Shown here: piece by piece, positions 6,810 through 15,047 of the stretch
Layout: the number at the start of each line of letters is the position of its first letter
How positions within the stretch are numbered: position 1 is the stretch's first letter
NCBI GenBank assembly: GCA_903912795.1
Contig: CAIWIS010000853.1
Location: 1 to 15,047, forward strand
Length of the DNA stretch: 15,047 nt
Direction of reading: 5' to 3'
Origin: an uncultured Bacteroidales bacterium
GTDB taxonomy: Bacteria > Bacteroidota > Bacteroidia > Bacteroidales > Paludibacteraceae
Made by a program: the position numbers and the translations under genes
The notes under the pieces: generated by a model
The model's database searches: none
What the model saw: only the letters and a program-made list of their open reading frames with translations
What the model was told of the DNA's origin: nothing

Positions 6810-9800
6810 TTAAAAAGTTAATTTTATGCCGCCAGTAATATTCATAAAGAGCGGATAAGTGGTTACGCCAGAGTTAATGGATTCTGGATCAACATATTTT
6901 ACTTTGGTTAAGGTGTATAAATTTGTTCCGTTTACAAATACACTCATGCCACGTACGTTAATTTTCTGGATTAGTTTTTCTGGAAAATGATACGCTAATT
7001 GTACGTCTTGAACTTTGAAAAAACTACCGTCGGTGAGCCAATAGTTTGACGACTTAAAGTTGCTTTCGATTTTATTATATGTAAATTTTGGATATTGACC
7101 CGTTGTGAGATTGTCTTGTACAAACGAAGAGTAATTCCCATCGCCCCAACCATTCCAGAAATAACTATTGGTAAGTGCCAAGTCGAAAAATGCACGTCCG
7201 GTTCCTAACACATAAAGCTCAAATCCTTTGTATCTTAAATTGATATTTAGTGCATAATTTAGCTTAGGTGCTGTATTTCCAATTACTGAACGGTCGTTAT
7301 CATCAATCACCTTGTCATTGTTCATATCTTGGTATTTTAAATCACCAGCATGAAGTACTGCATCATACAGCGACGGAATTTCAAGCGCTTCAGCATCAGT
7401 CTGATATTTACCTAAATAGGTAAGTCCTGTATAGCTGTAAATTGATTTTCCAACAAGCGACTGATAATCATTACGATAGTTTGGTTCGTCAACCTTTTCA
7501 TAAATAGCATCTTGGCTCGAAGCATTCGCACCAACAGAATAGCTAAAATCGCCCACCTTATCGCTGTATTTCAATGCTAATTCTAAACCAGTATATCGAA
7601 TTTGTTCAAAATTCTGTTTAGGGGTTGTAGTACTTCCTACTACTGAAGGAAGTACATTTGAAACTTGCGATATAATGCCATCTCGTAATTGATTATAGTA
7701 ACTTAGTTCTACAGTCAATTTTTTCGAGAATAAACTAGCATCTAATCCCACATTAAATTCTCGTCGTTTTTCCCAATTTAAATTTGGATTACCAATACGG
7801 CTTGGCAATGTGCGTGATACTGAAGTTTCGGTAGCTGAACCCAACCAACCCGATGTAGAAGGACCAAAACCAGCAGTAGTACCTGAATTGGAAGTGCTGT
7901 AATTATCACGGTAATAAAAAGGAGCTTGAAAATTATCATATCCTAATACTCCTGTTTCGGCGCGAAGTTTTAAATAATCGATAAAACGAACAGATTTCAT
8001 GAAATTTTCTTCGGAAATAACCCAACTTGCGCCAATAGAAGGAAACATGGCATAACGATTTTCTTTTACAAAACTATAGGTTCCAGCATAATTTACTACG
8101 GTTTGTAAACAATATTTATTGTCGTAATTCAATAAACCGCTCCAACTCACATTGTGTTGGCGTTGAGCCTCTTCATAACCTTCACGTGAAGAACTAGACA
8201 AATTGTATGAAAGCGTATTCAGTAAATTAGCCTTACCAATTTTCGCTTCGTGTTTGAAAGTTTGTGATACTGTAAATGTTTGGAAATAGTAATCGGCTAA
8301 TTTCGTAAGTCCCGATTGATCCACGCCATCATGTACCTTAGTTAGTATAATTGAATCTCTACCAGCTGGATACAAAATCGGATCAATATTCACCGGAGTT
8401 AATGTTGGAGTGGCGGTATAAGCTATATAATTTAAAGCTTTTCCTTTTCGAACTAAGTTAAGCAAATTAAAACCGGCATAAGTTTCAGAAGATAAACCTT
8501 TTACTAAGTGAGACATATCAAAATCGAAAGCCAAGTTGGTAGAACCAATTCGCGACGACTCATCACTAAAACCTCTACCTGTTAATTCACCAATAGGATT
8601 ATTTGGGTAGTTTGAAGTTACTGCAAACCAAGGTTTAGCCAATTTTGAATCATTGTTAGCATAAATAGGAAATGCAATGGCAGGTATTGTATTGGCATCT
8701 ATAATGGCACTATTCATAGCCAAATATTCGCCTCCACTGCTATATGCTGGCGTACTCCGTAAACCAAGTGCACCATAAATACCTAAACGCATTTTTAGTT
8801 TGTCGTTAATTTTTATGTCTAAATTTGAACGGCTTACAATACGATTATACTCCGATTTGTTGCCAATTTTAAACATGTCGCCTTCATTGGTTAAACCAAG
8901 ATAACTAAAATAGCGAATTCCTTCGTTACCTCCTGAGGTTGATATATTTGCACGGTTATAATTCATCGTGCTTTTAAACATCATAGCCCTAAAATCATTA
9001 TTCGGAAAGTACATATTGTAACCGTCGTTTGCAGCATATTTTGCAATAGCTTCATCGCTATATTTTGGTCCAGGCATCAAACTATTGGCACGTGCCATGT
9101 TATTTAAGCGGGCATAGTCTACACCATTTGTCCAAGTTGGCATACGATCAACAATGCTTGTTCCTTTTTCAACATTTACTTTTATAGTTCTGTCGTTCAG
9201 TTTTCCGCGGTAGGTTTTTATCAAAATCACGCCATCGGCTGCACGTGGTCCATACATTGCTTTAGCCACAATGTCTTTAATGATGGTGACCGATTCAATT
9301 TCGCTTGGATCAAGAGGCATTTCGGTAAATTCTGTAGGTAAGCCATCTACAATATACATAGGTGAACGACCACGGAGTGTAATGTCAACTTTTTCGGAAT
9401 TTCCTGCATAGCGTTCAATCACATTAAGTCCTGGCGAGCCATTTAATTCACGTACTTCCATGCCGGCTGCTAAACCTGTAAATGCATTACGTATATCACT
9501 TCCAGTATATTTTTCCAATTCTTTCCCACTAATCACTACGGTGCTATTCGTACTATTGCGCTTTTTCATATCCACATAAGGCAAATGTAGTACATCATTA
9601 GCTGAAGCGAATAGCAAGTATTTTTTTAGTTTAATTTCTTTTGTGGCAATAAACTGTTCTGCTAGAACCACTTGCTCCTGGTAACCTTCGATTGAAAAAT
9701 TAAGAAAATCACCCAATTTAGCGTCAACAGTAGCTTGCCCCTGTGCATTGGCACGAATATAATTTATTCCTTCACCTACCACAATTTGTGTATTAGCCAA

Positions 9801-9953
9801 TGGTTTACCTTGTTCGTCGGTAACCGTTATTTGAAACTGTTGTGTGTCTTTTTTATTCTTTGTTTGCTGAGCTACCATACCCATTGATATGATAACTAAC
9901 ATTAAAAGAAAACCGTATCGCTTTGCGTAAGCTAATATATTTATTTTACTCAT
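6810..9953 (-). CDS. SusC/RagA-family TonB-dependent outer-membrane transporter B (divergent plug)
   Basis: From ATG 9953 the protein has 1047 residues. A signal peptide (MSKINILAYAKRYGFLLMLV, cleaved near MVAQQ) is followed by a CarboxypepD_reg-like beta domain (about 39-110) and a plug domain ending in AADGVILIKTYRG (about 238-250), with PMYIVDGLP inside it. A 22-strand-type beta-barrel then runs to the final KLTF, whose terminal Phe is expected for BAM recognition. It should import oligosaccharides captured by its SusD partner, using TonB-ExbBD energy. The usual VVVGYG-like TonB-box stretch is replaced by VLHLPYVDMKKR (about 121-132), which is unusual. The frame can also start at ATG 9983, overlapping the end of susD-like A by 7 bp; I prefer 9953 because it begins directly at the signal peptide after an A-rich leader. 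The frame is intact, so there is no sign of decay. Confidence 0.94.
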   Translation of the reverse strand: MSKINILAYAKRYGFLLMLVIISMGMVAQQTKNKKDTQQFQITVTDEQGKPLANTQIVVGEGINYIRANAQGQATVDAKLGDFLNFSIEGYQEQVVLAEQFIATKEIKLKKYLLFASANDVLHLPYVDMKKRNSTNSTVVISGKELEKYTGSDIRNAFTGLAAGMEVRELNGSPGLNVIERYAGNSEKVDITLRGRSPMYIVDGLPTEFTEMPLDPSEIESVTIIKDIVAKAMYGPRAADGVILIKTYRGKLNDRTIKVNVEKGTSIVDRMPTWTNGVDYARLNNMARANSLMPGPKYSDEAIAKYAANDGYNMYFPNNDFRAMMFKSTMNYNRANISTSGGNEGIRYFSYLGLTNEGDMFKIGNKSEYNRIVSRSNLDIKINDKLKMRLGIYGALGLRSTPAYSSGGEYLAMNSAIIDANTIPAIAFPIYANNDSKLAKPWFAVTSNYPNNPIGELTGRGFSDESSRIGSTNLAFDFDMSHLVKGLSSETYAGFNLLNLVRKGKALNYIAYTATPTLTPVNIDPILYPAGRDSIILTKVHDGVDQSGLTKLADYYFQTFTVSQTFKHEAKIGKANLLNTLSYNLSSSSREGYEEAQRQHNVSWSGLLNYDNKYCLQTVVNYAGTYSFVKENRYAMFPSIGASWVISEENFMKSVRFIDYLKLRAETGVLGYDNFQAPFYYRDNYSTSNSGTTAGFGPSTSGWLGSATETSVSRTLPSRIGNPNLNWEKRREFNVGLDASLFSKKLTVELSYYNQLRDGIISQVSNVLPSVVGSTTTPKQNFEQIRYTGLELALKYSDKVGDFSYSVGANASSQDAIYEKVDEPNYRNDYQSLVGKSIYSYTGLTYLGKYQTDAEALEIPSLYDAVLHAGDLKYQDMNNDKVIDDNDRSVIGNTAPKLNYALNINLRYKGFELYVLGTGRAFFDLALTNSYFWNGWGDGNYSSFVQDNLTTGQYPKFTYNKIESNFKSSNYWLTDGSFFKVQDVQLAYHFPEKLIQKINVRGMSVFVNGTNLYTLTKVKYVDPESINSGVTTYPLFMNITGGIKLTF

Positions 9954-9976
9954 AGTATTTTTATTGTTTTTGTTGA

Positions 9977-11800
9977 TTACCATACTGGTCCGGTTACAAA
10001 ATTTCGCATTAATTTATAATCTTTATCCGCAAAAGGAAGATAATACATGGCTTCTTTCCAAGCTATCTGACGAGTAGAAACGAGTGCATTTCGTGTATAT
10101 TTAAATCCAGTAGGATAGGTTGGAGTGGCAGCTGGTAGTTTTTCAGCTGTTATACCATAAAGTACTGATGAATATACAGTTGGAGCATCTTTCCATCTGC
10201 GAATGTCGTAATAATAATGACCCTCGTAAGCCAGTTCTACATTGCGTTCATTCTTAATTCGTTCACGAAATATTTCTCTATCGTTTGTAAATTGTGGTAA
10301 AACATTATTCATTCCGGCACGACTACGAATTACATTAATAGCATCAACTGCCGACATAGTTGCACCAGGAGCAGGAGTAGTAGGGCCATAGGCTTCATTA
10401 GCAGCTTCGGCATAATTTAAATACAGCTCGCCCAATCGAACTATCGAAGAAGTATAGTTTACACTCACTTTGTTTTTTACACTTTCGCCACCCCAAAGTT
10501 TACGTAACAAATAGCCTGTTTGTGAAATCCCAGTGAACCCAGTAGCTAACAGTTCGCCCGGAGTGCCATTCTGATACCAAAGTTGCGCTTTATTATCCAA
10601 CCAACCTGTAAGTGTTGATTGATTGTAAATGACCGTAAAATCGAATCGGGGATCGCGATTTGCGTATGGATTTTGTTCATTGTAGTAACCTAATGCTGTT
10701 GCTTCATCTCGTTGAGCTTGTGTATTTAACGGATATCCTTCTTTTGTTTCAAATTTGTCAACTGCATTTTGAGTTGGACATTCGCCGGAATTAAACTGAT
10801 TGTTGTTGAAAACTCCCGGTAGCAAAAAACGTGTTTGAGATACATCTCGTCCATAAAGACCAGCAAACCAACCATACAATTGTTCGTTGGAGTATTTGGC
10901 ACCATTAAAGTTTTGTTTAAATTTTGACCAAGGTAATAATTCGTATTGAAGCGATAATGCTGTCTGTATAGCTTCCCAATTGGCTTTGGCTGCATTTTCC
11001 CAGGCTACATTTCCTTTGTCGTTATTTAATGGACTTGCTGCAAACAGTAATGCACGTGCACGTATTGCAGTAGCTGCCATACCACTTGGACGAAACATAT
11101 CTGGGTCGTTTAAGTGTAATGTACCTCCAGGGCCTGGGTCGCGACGCATTTTTTTTGCTAATGTAAAATATTTTATGGCTTCATCCATATCTTCAACTAC
11201 CGACATACATGTTTCATATTTGCTCGGTCTAACAATATCCCATTCATCATCAGCACCCAACAATTTGGTAATGTGGGGCATAGGGCCCCATCCAGTAAAA
11301 AGTGCAAACAAGGCGTACCCTCGAGCAAAATATGCTTGTCCGCGTATGTCATTTTTTTCTTCCTCAGTTGCATTTTGAATCATATCTACTTTATCGATTG
11401 CAATATTGGCAACACGTGTAACACGCCACATGGGCTCGAACCAACCATATTGATTACCTCCATCACTAAAATTATAAAGAAAATTTGATGGATACATACT
11501 ACCTCTTTTAAAAGTGTGACCATTTGTTGGTCTACCACCATCGGCCATATCAGTTAAATCATCCAAGGTGTACTTTTGTGTACAGAATGACCAATGTAAC
11601 GGGAAAGCTGTAGCCAAAGAGTATTTACCGTAATCAGTATATATTACGTCGAAAAATTTCTTAAAGTTGTCATATTTGGTGAAAACATCCTGTTCGGTAA
11701 GTCCTGATTCAGGTGAAACATTTAAGTAATCTTCTAAGCAAGATGTGAATAGTAAAGAGCAGAATATCAATACTATTGCAAGTTTAAAATATTTTTTCAT
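9977..11800 (-). CDS. SusD/RagB-family outer-membrane lipoprotein A
   Basis: The protein has 607 residues. The lipobox LFTSC puts the lipid-modified cysteine at residue 21, followed by LED (acidic at +2 and +3), which fits surface exposure. SusD family marks in order are DIRGQAYFARGYALFALF (TPR helix, 151-168), NAVDKFETKEGYPL (345-358), YANRDPRFDF (379-388), RLGELYLNYAEAANEAYGP (455-473), AINVIRSRAGM (487-497) and KNERNVELAYEGHYYYDIRRW-type text (516-536). It should form the lid over the SusC barrel encoded just before it. It lies 18 bp after susC-like A and its end touches the start region of susC-like B, so it belongs to the same message. It is only distantly similar to SusD-like B beyond these family motifs, which suggests a different ligand or binding mode. 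Confidence 0.96.
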   Translation of the reverse strand: MKKYFKLAIVLIFCSLLFTSCLEDYLNVSPESGLTEQDVFTKYDNFKKFFDVIYTDYGKYSLATAFPLHWSFCTQKYTLDDLTDMADGGRPTNGHTFKRGSMYPSNFLYNFSDGGNQYGWFEPMWRVTRVANIAIDKVDMIQNATEEEKNDIRGQAYFARGYALFALFTGWGPMPHITKLLGADDEWDIVRPSKYETCMSVVEDMDEAIKYFTLAKKMRRDPGPGGTLHLNDPDMFRPSGMAATAIRARALLFAASPLNNDKGNVAWENAAKANWEAIQTALSLQYELLPWSKFKQNFNGAKYSNEQLYGWFAGLYGRDVSQTRFLLPGVFNNNQFNSGECPTQNAVDKFETKEGYPLNTQAQRDEATALGYYNEQNPYANRDPRFDFTVIYNQSTLTGWLDNKAQLWYQNGTPGELLATGFTGISQTGYLLRKLWGGESVKNKVSVNYTSSIVRLGELYLNYAEAANEAYGPTTPAPGATMSAVDAINVIRSRAGMNNVLPQFTNDREIFRERIKNERNVELAYEGHYYYDIRRWKDAPTVYSSVLYGITAEKLPAATPTYPTGFKYTRNALVSTRQIAWKEAMYYLPFADKDYKLMRNFVTGPVW

Positions 11801-11818
11801 TGATCTTGTTTTTTAATA

Positions 11819-14800
11819 TTAGAATGAAATTTTTATACCCAATTTGCCACTAATCATTTGAGGGTAAAAACCTTGCTCAAAATCTTTTCGTTCAGGATCA
11901 CCTTCGATTAACGATGTGAAAGTTATCAAATTATTACCTGTGGCATATATATTCAGATTATTAATTCCAAATACGGATTTCAACATTTTCGATTTCAGAT
12001 TGTAAGCCATATAAACTTCCTTTAAGCGCAAATAATCGCCATTGCGCCAACTACGTCCGGCCAACTTGCCATCATAACCATTATCAGCCGAACCGCCAGC
12101 CCAATAAAATTTCGGGTCATTGCCATATTCGAAATTTAAGGTCGAGTGGTTTGCAGTTGGGTTTGTTGGTGTCCAATAGTCTAATTGTGATTCATGAACA
12201 CGTAGGTTTCCTTTTGTGAATTCATATTCGAAAGCGCCGGTAAAATCTATGTATTTTCCATAGTTTCCTTGAAACATAAAGTTAAGATCAAAACCTTTGT
12301 ACGAAAAACCAGAGGATAATGAGTAGGTGATAGGTGGGTACAAAGAGCCTTCAATAGGATGCAAATCTTTTGTGTTGATAATACCATCGCAGTTGTAATC
12401 CAAATATTGATAATCGCCAACGCTTGAAGCGGTAATAGCTACAGGAGAAGGATTCAAGTGAATATCATCAACTGTTGTAAAATACTGATTTCCATTAAGT
12501 TCAACGCCATTAGTTATTCCGCCATACGCTTTTCCTGCTTGTTTTTGATATTCTTCGGCATAAGGTAAATCATCTTTGAAAAGAATACGGTTTTCGTTAA
12601 ATCCAAAATTACCTTTGATAAAATAGTTGAGATTCTTACCAATAGTATTATTATATTCAAGTTCAACTTCTAAACCGTGTTTTTTCATTTTACCCATGTT
12701 CAATTCTTTGAACGAATTTCCCACAAAAAAAGTAGTGGTATTAGGTGCCAACAAAATGCGATCGCGATACTCGTCGTATAAATCCAGACTAAAACGAATT
12801 TTATCTTTTAAGAATGCCATTTCAATACCAATATCTCGCTTGTGCGCCATTTCCCATTGAGCCGCTTGATTTGCAGCTTTATCTTCAATAATATTACTGC
12901 CACTAATGGAAAAATTACTAATGTATAACCACCTGTCGTTGGCATTATCACTACCAACCAAACCATCAGAATAGCGCAATTTCAACTTATTCATTACCGG
13001 ACTAATTGGTTGGAAAAATTTTTCTTCGGACACTATCCAACCCAATGCCAATGAAGGAAATAGTCCAAATCTATTGCCCGGTGCAAAACGTTCCGAACCG
13101 GTATAACCCACATTGCCTTCGAGTAGATATTTACCTGCATAATCGTATGTTACCCTACCTACAAGTCCGGCATTACGGTAGCTAAAATCAGGATTGGGAC
13201 TATCTTTTATGTTCTTATTCTTATCTTGGAAATTCATAAGTACCAAGGCAGATAAGCTATGATCTCCAAATGAGCGGTTGTACTGTGTGGCAAACTCATA
13301 ATACAAATTTGTATAAAAATCGTTTTGCATACTGCCAATATTGATGTCCAATGGAGCTGGTTTGTATACTTCGTTCCCTTCTCCTGTCCGAAACCAAGGA
13401 TTAGCACCAGGAACTCCAATTTTAGTATAATCTATACGGTATTTTGGAAAACCATAGTCAGATGTAAGAGCCAGGTTTTGATACTGTGTGCTTAATGATA
13501 CTTTTGCTTTAATGGATAATCCCTTGGTGATAAAATCTAATTTTTGATTGAACAACAAATCGGTAAATAATTTTGAAGTCAATGTTTTGTCGAATGAACC
13601 ATTATAGAATAGGCTATACGGGTTTTCGAAAAATTCACCAATTTTATCAGCATAACGAATTCCGGTAGCATCAGGATAATCGGGATCAGGCACTTCCTGC
13701 AAAACCCACTCTGGAAAATAAGCTGGATAAATGGCTGGTGAGGCGCCGTACAACGATAACCAAGGAGAACTAGTATGTGAATTTGTAACCTGAATATCGC
13801 CACCAATATTGAACGATATATCGGTAGATTTACTTATTCTAAAATCGAGATTGGATCGGTAGTTGATTTTATCATTCTTAAAACGGGTGTCGTCAGCACC
13901 GTTCTGATAGGCTTTAAAAAAGTCACCTTCGTGTAAATAACCAAAGGAAGCAAAATATTTTACAAATTCAGTACCACCGCTTATGTTAATATTTGCTTGC
14001 GTATTCGAAGCATAGTCATTGGATAATAAATCGAACCAATTATTATCAGGATAACGAAGTGAATTTAACCGTGTAGAAGGATGTTGGTATTCAGCTAATA
14101 CTCTTTCAGGTATTAGTTTATCATACAACATTTTGTTCTTCATACCTACATTCAACATACTCATTGTAGTGTACGAACTTATGTGATTCGGCATGGCTGT
14201 TGGAACTTCAATACCTGTTGAGCCCGAAAAATTCAGCTTAGGTTTACCAATTTGTCCGCGCTTTGTAGTAACAATAATAACTCCATTAGCACCTTTAGCA
14301 CCAAAAACTGCTGTTGCAGAAGCGTCTTTGAGCACCGAAATCGTGTTAATTTCATTAGGATCCAGATTCGAAAAATCGCGTTCTACGCCATCAACCATTA
14401 CTAACGGACTAGATCCATTCCAACTCGATAATCCACGAATTATAATCTCGGATTTGTTTGATCCTGGTTGACCGCTTTGTTGTATTGTTAATACACCCGA
14501 CATTTTTCCAGCCAAAGCATTAGTAATATTACTACTTCCTGTTCTGACCAGGGTTTCACTGTTTACTTGCGAAATAGCTCCAACTACACTTTCTTTTTTC
14601 TGAGCTCCATAACCTACAACCACCAATTCCGAAATGGCAATACTTGATTCTTCGAGAACAATATTATAAATGTTTTGATTTGAAGAAAGTACAACTTCTT
14701 TGGAATTGTACCCTACATAACTAACAAAAAACTTTTTGCTATTATTAGGAATTTCGAGCGAAAAGTCGCCATTAATATTGGTAATTGTTGCAGCCTTTGT

Positions 14801-15034
14801 GCCTGGAAAAATGACGGTAGCTCCAATAACTGTTTCACCTTTATTATCGACCACTTTACCGGAAATCATTCGCTTTTGATTCACATTTTCCGTCGATTTT
14901 GTTTGTGCATTTGCAGTAGTAGTCATTACCATGATTCCTACCAATACATACACTGCATACAATCGTAGATTATGCACCAATACTTTTGTCTTGTTCATTA
15001 CATAGAAATAATTAGAAAAAGGTTTTTTATCCAT
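11819..15034 (-). CDS. SusC/RagA-family TonB-dependent outer-membrane transporter A
   Basis: The protein has 1071 residues and is complete; an in-frame TAA at 15046-15044 lies just upstream. The signal region ends TTTANAQ near residue 44. A CarboxypepD_reg-like domain covers about 55-130 (ISGKVVDNKGETVIGATVIF). The TonB-box-like SELVVVGYG follows at about 135-143. The plug domain (about 145-260) contains the classical SusC text PLVMVDGVERD, ISVLKDASATAVFGAKGANG and GVIIVTTKRG. The beta-barrel runs to the C-terminal LGIKISF. It should import oligosaccharides across the outer membrane with SusD-like A as lid. A second in-frame ATG at 14998 (MNKTKVLVHNLRLYAVYV) gives a more normal signal peptide, so the first 12 residues may not be translated. 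It is the first gene of the five-gene operon as far as can be seen; its promoter is outside the window. Confidence 0.96.
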   Translation of the reverse strand: MDKKPFSNYFYVMNKTKVLVHNLRLYAVYVLVGIMVMTTTANAQTKSTENVNQKRMISGKVVDNKGETVIGATVIFPGTKAATITNINGDFSLEIPNNSKKFFVSYVGYNSKEVVLSSNQNIYNIVLEESSIAISELVVVGYGAQKKESVVGAISQVNSETLVRTGSSNITNALAGKMSGVLTIQQSGQPGSNKSEIIIRGLSSWNGSSPLVMVDGVERDFSNLDPNEINTISVLKDASATAVFGAKGANGVIIVTTKRGQIGKPKLNFSGSTGIEVPTAMPNHISSYTTMSMLNVGMKNKMLYDKLIPERVLAEYQHPSTRLNSLRYPDNNWFDLLSNDYASNTQANINISGGTEFVKYFASFGYLHEGDFFKAYQNGADDTRFKNDKINYRSNLDFRISKSTDISFNIGGDIQVTNSHTSSPWLSLYGASPAIYPAYFPEWVLQEVPDPDYPDATGIRYADKIGEFFENPYSLFYNGSFDKTLTSKLFTDLLFNQKLDFITKGLSIKAKVSLSTQYQNLALTSDYGFPKYRIDYTKIGVPGANPWFRTGEGNEVYKPAPLDINIGSMQNDFYTNLYYEFATQYNRSFGDHSLSALVLMNFQDKNKNIKDSPNPDFSYRNAGLVGRVTYDYAGKYLLEGNVGYTGSERFAPGNRFGLFPSLALGWIVSEEKFFQPISPVMNKLKLRYSDGLVGSDNANDRWLYISNFSISGSNIIEDKAANQAAQWEMAHKRDIGIEMAFLKDKIRFSLDLYDEYRDRILLAPNTTTFFVGNSFKELNMGKMKKHGLEVELEYNNTIGKNLNYFIKGNFGFNENRILFKDDLPYAEEYQKQAGKAYGGITNGVELNGNQYFTTVDDIHLNPSPVAITASSVGDYQYLDYNCDGIINTKDLHPIEGSLYPPITYSLSSGFSYKGFDLNFMFQGNYGKYIDFTGAFEYEFTKGNLRVHESQLDYWTPTNPTANHSTLNFEYGNDPKFYWAGGSADNGYDGKLAGRSWRNGDYLRLKEVYMAYNLKSKMLKSVFGINNLNIYATGNNLITFTSLIEGDPERKDFEQGFYPQMISGKLGIKISF

Positions 15035-15047
15035 GTCTTTAAATTAA

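Noticed and set aside
6810..9953. SusC-like B as a decayed or frameshifted copy because of its odd TonB-box region
   Set aside because: The frame is uninterrupted from signal peptide to the terminal Phe, its length is normal, and the plug and barrel are present. It is divergent rather than broken.
10980..11488. Plus-strand open frames of 132 and 71 codons inside susD-like A
   Set aside because: They are antisense to a well-supported SusD gene with all family motifs, and their translated products show no family features.
1..15047. Mobile element, CRISPR array, tRNA or phage signal
   Set aside because: I saw no transposase or integrase motifs, no regularly spaced repeats, no tRNA cloverleaf and no terminal inverted repeats. 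All coding capacity is explained by PUL genes.

Overview
This is an AT-rich window with every recognisable gene on the minus strand, so it reads right to left. The gene content is that of a Bacteroidota glycan-utilisation locus (PUL): two SusC-like TonB-dependent transporters, two SusD-like lipoproteins, a third surface-type lipoprotein, and two secreted carbohydrate-active proteins. One enzyme carries a C-terminal type IX secretion (T9SS type A) sorting domain. That points to a T9SS-bearing member of the phylum, such as the Paludibacter/Prolixibacter/Marinilabilia side of Bacteroidales or a Cytophagia/Flavobacteriia relative, rather than gut Bacteroides. Genus level is inference only.

Layout in transcription order. 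(1) 15034-3986 is a compact five-gene operon: susC-like A, 18 bp gap, susD-like A, overlapping or tightly spaced start, susC-like B, 1 bp gap, susD-like B, 42 bp gap, and a DUF1735-type surface lipoprotein. It ends in a clear intrinsic terminator at 3901-3924. (2) After the terminator a second transcription unit appears to start, with a candidate Bacteroidota -7 box at 3815-3822. It encodes a GH30-type glycosidase (3718-1559) followed by a right-handed beta-helix protein that runs off the left edge (1473-1). This last gene has no stop codon in the window, but its frame is open over 491 codons.

Likely joint role: the T9SS-secreted GH30 enzyme and the beta-helix protein (a putative lyase or glycosidase) cut an extracellular polysaccharide. 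The DUF1735 lipoprotein and the SusD lids capture oligosaccharides, and the two SusC channels import them with TonB energy. The substrate is not proven. The GH30 active-site surroundings resemble the endo-beta-1,6-galactanase-like branch, so type II arabinogalactan side chains are the leading guess. No regulator (HTCS, SusR, ECF sigma/anti-sigma), no sulfatase and no periplasmic exo-enzyme lies inside the window. These would have to be upstream of 15047, downstream of 1, or elsewhere.

I saw no tRNA, rRNA, CRISPR array, insertion sequence or origin. Nothing here is clearly a new kind of system. The most interesting points are the two dissimilar SusC/D pairs in one operon, the divergent TonB-box and plug region of the second SusC, and the uncharacterised beta-helix protein next to the GH30 enzyme.
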